From CAVAVT01 sp963592185 (GTDB lineage: Bacteria; Bacillota; Negativicutes; Selenomonadales; Selenomonadaceae), in the NCBI GenBank assembly GCA_963592185.1, contig CAVAVT010000062.1, forward strand, positions 1 to 9,133: a DNA stretch of 9,133 nucleotides, given 5' to 3'. The notes under the pieces are model-generated. The model saw nothing but the letters and a program-made list of their open reading frames with translations. It ran no database searches and was not told where the DNA came from. A program made the translations under genes and the position numbers. Shown here in pieces: positions 6,847 to 9,133 of the stretch. Each line of letters starts with the position of its first letter. The stretch's first letter is position 1.

Positions 6847-8556
6847 TTGGGTAGAAGGATGTTCAAGACAATCAAATCGAAACTTATCGGCATAGGAACA
6901 GCTATTATTTTATTTGTGGCTGTACTGATAGGTGCTGTCAGTTTATATACCATCGATCGCATCACCGTCTGCAATGCGGTGGAAAATATCAACAAGGTAG
7001 CGGACTACAATGCGGAGGCCCTGAACAGGGTCCTTTTGCAATGTGAAGACGTTGTGAATTACAGCGGTGTATATATTGAAAAACATGCAGATTATGAGAG
7101 GCTGAAGTCCGGCGAAATCCGCCGTGAACTGGCTGATGATATACTGTCGGGGATGAAACCCACAATGATTTCCAATAAAAGCGTATCTGCCTATTATGTG
7201 GTTTTTTCCAATGACGTTACCGGGGATGGCATGAATACCATATACCGCAGACGTGGCAACGTATTTGCTACTTATTATGAAAAAGGCGTGTTCAGTATGC
7301 AGGCCAGTTTAATGAGCCAGGGCCATGGGATTAGCTGGGCACTGGGGAATACCCAGGGAATATGGGCAGAGCCACACTATGATATAGCCAAAAGGCAGAA
7401 TGTAATATCCTATTTGAAGCCTGTTTTTGTGGATGGAAAGCTGGTGGCAATTACAGGAATTGACCTGAATATTGGAACCATACTGGACAGATTCATCAGC
7501 ATGAATATGTACCCAAGCGAACAGGTATTTTTGGCAGATAAGAAAAATACCATTCATTATCATAGCTGGAATGTGGCCGGAGTGGATGCAGACCATAACG
7601 GTCCCAATGAGGATGGTTCAGATACCCTGGCGGTCAGCAACGGGAAAGTTCTCCATGTATATTCCCGTGGGGAAAGGGCGTATGCCCGTGTCAGCAAGGA
7701 TTTGCAAAACGGCATGGAGTTAATGGTGTCAGTGGATGTGGATGACATTTATCGTGAACGGAACAACATGATGGTCATTATAGTGGTGTTCATAGTAGTG
7801 GTGGTTCTGCTGGCTCTGGGATTCCTGTGTGTGAATGTCAAACACCTTACAGACAGAATCAACAAGCTTGCGGATGTATCGGAAAGATTTGTCCGGGGCG
7901 AGGTTACAGCTCTTGATGAAATGGAAAGCTCCGGCAATGATGAGATAGCAAAGCTTTCCCGTATCATGAATGCCAGCTTCTACACCCTCAGGGGATATAT
8001 GGACAGCATGGAGAGGCTTTCCTACACCGACGGACTTACGGGGCTATACAACCGCATGGGAATGGATAAATTCATACCTGAGTGGATGGATGCCGGAAAG
8101 TTTGACACCATGGCAATGGCAGCCATTGATTTGGACAATTTCAAAACCATCAATGACACCTACGGACATGCTGCCGGTGACAAGGCGCTTGTCACCCTGT
8201 CAGAGAATCTGCAGAATTTTTACCGTGACCTCAACGCTCTGGTGGGACGAAATGGCGGAGATGAGTTCCTTATCCTGATAAAGGATGCGGATCCCCAGTG
8301 GCTTGAAGAAAATATGCGCCAGCTCCATGAGATGGACATGTCCTTCGAGTTTGACGGGCACACCATAAGCTTTACTCTGTCCATCGGCTACAGCACTTAT
8401 CCCTTCCAGGCACGCAACCTCCACGAGCTTCAGAGGCAGTCGGATGAGGCTCTCTATGCTGTAAAATTAAGCGGCCGCAATAACTATAGGAGGTACGATG
8501 AATCCTGCAGCGAAATGCGGAAAAGGAACATGGAAGCGAAAAATGATGTTCTATAA
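6847..8556 (+). CDS. Membrane diguanylate cyclase with Cache-like sensor, HAMP-like linker and GGDEF domain
   Basis: This inner-membrane enzyme should make cyclic di-GMP from two GTP in response to an extracellular cue. The predicted layout has four parts. A membrane segment at about 12-34 is followed by an extracytoplasmic region (35-305) with Cache-type features: W173-A-E-P, VISYLKPVFVDGKLVAITGIDL (187-207). A second membrane segment (308-332) leads into a HAMP-like linker (333-385). The GGDEF domain (about 390-560) starts at YTDGLTGLYNR. Catalytic and metal residues are present: D428, N436 and D445, and GGDEF intact at 470-474. The product-inhibition motif RxxD, expected nine residues before GGDEF, reads DLNA (461-464), so feedback inhibition by that route should be absent. 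Length is 569 residues from TTG at 6847, which has GGAG (6834-6837) 9 nt upstream. ATG at 6859 is the alternative start, four codons later. No EAL domain is present. Confidence 0.92.
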   Translation: MGRRMFKTIKSKLIGIGTAIILFVAVLIGAVSLYTIDRITVCNAVENINKVADYNAEALNRVLLQCEDVVNYSGVYIEKHADYERLKSGEIRRELADDILSGMKPTMISNKSVSAYYVVFSNDVTGDGMNTIYRRRGNVFATYYEKGVFSMQASLMSQGHGISWALGNTQGIWAEPHYDIAKRQNVISYLKPVFVDGKLVAITGIDLNIGTILDRFISMNMYPSEQVFLADKKNTIHYHSWNVAGVDADHNGPNEDGSDTLAVSNGKVLHVYSRGERAYARVSKDLQNGMELMVSVDVDDIYRERNNMMVIIVVFIVVVVLLALGFLCVNVKHLTDRINKLADVSERFVRGEVTALDEMESSGNDEIAKLSRIMNASFYTLRGYMDSMERLSYTDGLTGLYNRMGMDKFIPEWMDAGKFDTMAMAAIDLDNFKTINDTYGHAAGDKALVTLSENLQNFYRDLNALVGRNGGDEFLILIKDADPQWLEENMRQLHEMDMSFEFDGHTISFTLSIGYSTYPFQARNLHELQRQSDEALYAVKLSGRNNYRRYDESCSEMRKRNMEAKNDVL

Positions 8557-8594
8557 CGGCTGTAAACTCTAAAATAATATATCCCAAATAAATG

Positions 8595-8636
8595 ATGTCC
8601 GCTGACTCTTTTGGAGCTGGCGGACATTGTTTTTTC
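8595..8636 (+). terminator. Intrinsic terminator of the AraC/diguanylate cyclase operon
   Basis: ATGTCCGC (8595-8602) pairs with GCGGACAT (8620-8627). An additional inner CTC/GAG pairing (8606-8608 with 8614-8616) is possible. A T-rich run (TTGTTTTTT) follows. It lies 38 bp after the cyclase stop and separates that operon from the surface-protein gene, which therefore needs its own promoter. Confidence 0.85.
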
Positions 8637-8654
8637 CCTAAATCTGTTGTAGTT

Positions 8655-8683
8655 TTTAGGTCAAAAGCCGTACAAAGTATGAT
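8655..8683 (+). promoter_or_regulatory. Candidate promoter of the secreted-protein gene
   Basis: TATGAT (8678-8683) is a good -10 hexamer. The -35 at 17 bp spacing, TTTAGG (8655-8660), is weak. An overlapping -10-like TACGAT follows at 8683-8688. The promoter would give a leader of about 50 nt before the ATG at 8739. The position just after a terminator supports an independent start of transcription. Confidence 0.35.
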
Positions 8684-8738
8684 ACGATAAGTGTAACAAA
8701 TGATGGCATCGTGTATTTAGATAGATAGGAGAAAGATT

Positions 8739-9133
8739 ATGAGCAAGAAGTCGAAAAAGCAGCGATATTTGTCAATGCTGGTGACCCTTTCACTTATGGC
8801 TGGGGGCGTGGCTGAGGCACGGGATCATCAGGAAGCTGGCTTTGGTGAGTATAAGGTTTTTGACATACTATATTATGACAAGATTGATAAGGGCGATTGG
8901 GTCGAGCGGTTTTGGAAGAGTGGTACCAATGAAGTACTGGTATATGATTTTAGCTCAGATATTAAGAACTGGGTCAAGAATGCCGGGGAGCAATGGGCGG
9001 AGATATTGTATCCTGGAATTTCTTCTATGAAGCAGCCGGCGCAGCTGCTTATAGGCAATAGCAATAATAACAATGCGCTTACTAGCTATTACAATTATGA
9101 TAAAGGCAATGTCACGGTTACAAATAATTTTAA
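8739..9133 (+). CDS. Secreted surface protein, N-terminal part (runs off the window)
   Basis: The first 131 residues of a longer protein are visible, with no stop before the window ends. ATG at 8739 is preceded by AGGAGAAAG (8727-8735) at good spacing. The N-terminus is a clear Sec signal peptide: a basic KKSKKQR stretch, a hydrophobic core from Y10 to V24, and an AEA cleavage site after residue 27. The mature part is not one I recognise with certainty. It is rich in Asn, Tyr, Trp and Asp, has an NNNN run near 111-114, and ends in a Tyr/Asn-rich, beta-strand-like stretch. This composition fits the start of a large adhesin or autotransporter passenger, but no defining domain is visible in the available part. 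It follows a terminator and is probably a separate transcription unit. Function is unassigned. Confidence 0.75.
   Translation, partial: MSKKSKKQRYLSMLVTLSLMAGGVAEARDHQEAGFGEYKVFDILYYDKIDKGDWVERFWKSGTNEVLVYDFSSDIKNWVKNAGEQWAEILYPGISSMKQPAQLLIGNSNNNNALTSYYNYDKGNVTVTNNF

Noticed and set aside
7970..8278. 102-codon + strand frame inside the diguanylate cyclase gene
   Set aside because: It overlaps the GGDEF domain coding sequence in another frame and has no features of its own.
8842..9073. Short frames on both strands in the last 300 bases
   Set aside because: They overlap the secreted-protein gene beginning at 8739, which has a ribosome binding site and signal peptide and stays open to the window end.
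1..9133. CRISPR array, tRNA or rRNA genes, prophage genes
   Set aside because: I saw no regularly spaced repeats, no cloverleaf-like segments, no rRNA-like stretches and no phage structural or integrase genes by eye.

Overview
The window looks like chromosomal DNA from a Gram-positive-type (Bacillota) bacterium: strong AGGAGG-like ribosome binding sites and tight gene packing, with GTG and probably TTG starts in use. The secreted protein at the right edge resembles the start of large cell-surface adhesins or autotransporters of diderm Bacillota (Negativicutes, Selenomonas-like). That placement is an inference from gene style, not a demonstrated identification.

Left half, + strand. Three co-directional genes lie close together with no visible internal terminator: a FakA/DAK2-like protein of 421 residues (148-1413), a 1081-residue SWIM zinc finger plus SNF2-family DNA-dependent ATPase (1447-4692), and a 208-residue flavodoxin-fold protein with an iron-sulfur-flavoprotein-type cysteine cluster (4738-5364). 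They end at an unusually long, compound, bidirectional terminator (about 5385-5476). The FakA-like protein keeps the family's overall fold signatures, but the catalytic DGDTGTNM segment is replaced and the C-terminal part is missing. The first 147 bases are a leader with small hairpins, possibly the worn end of an IS200/IS605-type element.

Centre. On the - strand, 5517-5708 encodes a 63-residue peptide with a textbook double-glycine leader, as in peptides exported by peptidase-containing (C39) ABC transporters. No transporter, immunity or modification gene is visible next to it. It is divergent from the next operon across a 238-bp AT-rich intergenic region with a 14-bp perfect palindrome.

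Right half, + strand. An AraC-family regulator with a cupin-like sensor domain (5947-6843) is followed after 3 bp by a membrane-anchored diguanylate cyclase with a Cache-like extracytoplasmic sensor, a HAMP-like linker and an intact GGDEF active site without an RxxD inhibitory site (6847-8556). A hairpin terminator follows. A separately initiated gene for a secreted protein with a clear signal peptide then starts at 8739 and runs off the window. A plausible but unproven reading of the right side is a ligand-sensing, c-di-GMP-making regulatory pair next to a peptide gene and a surface protein.
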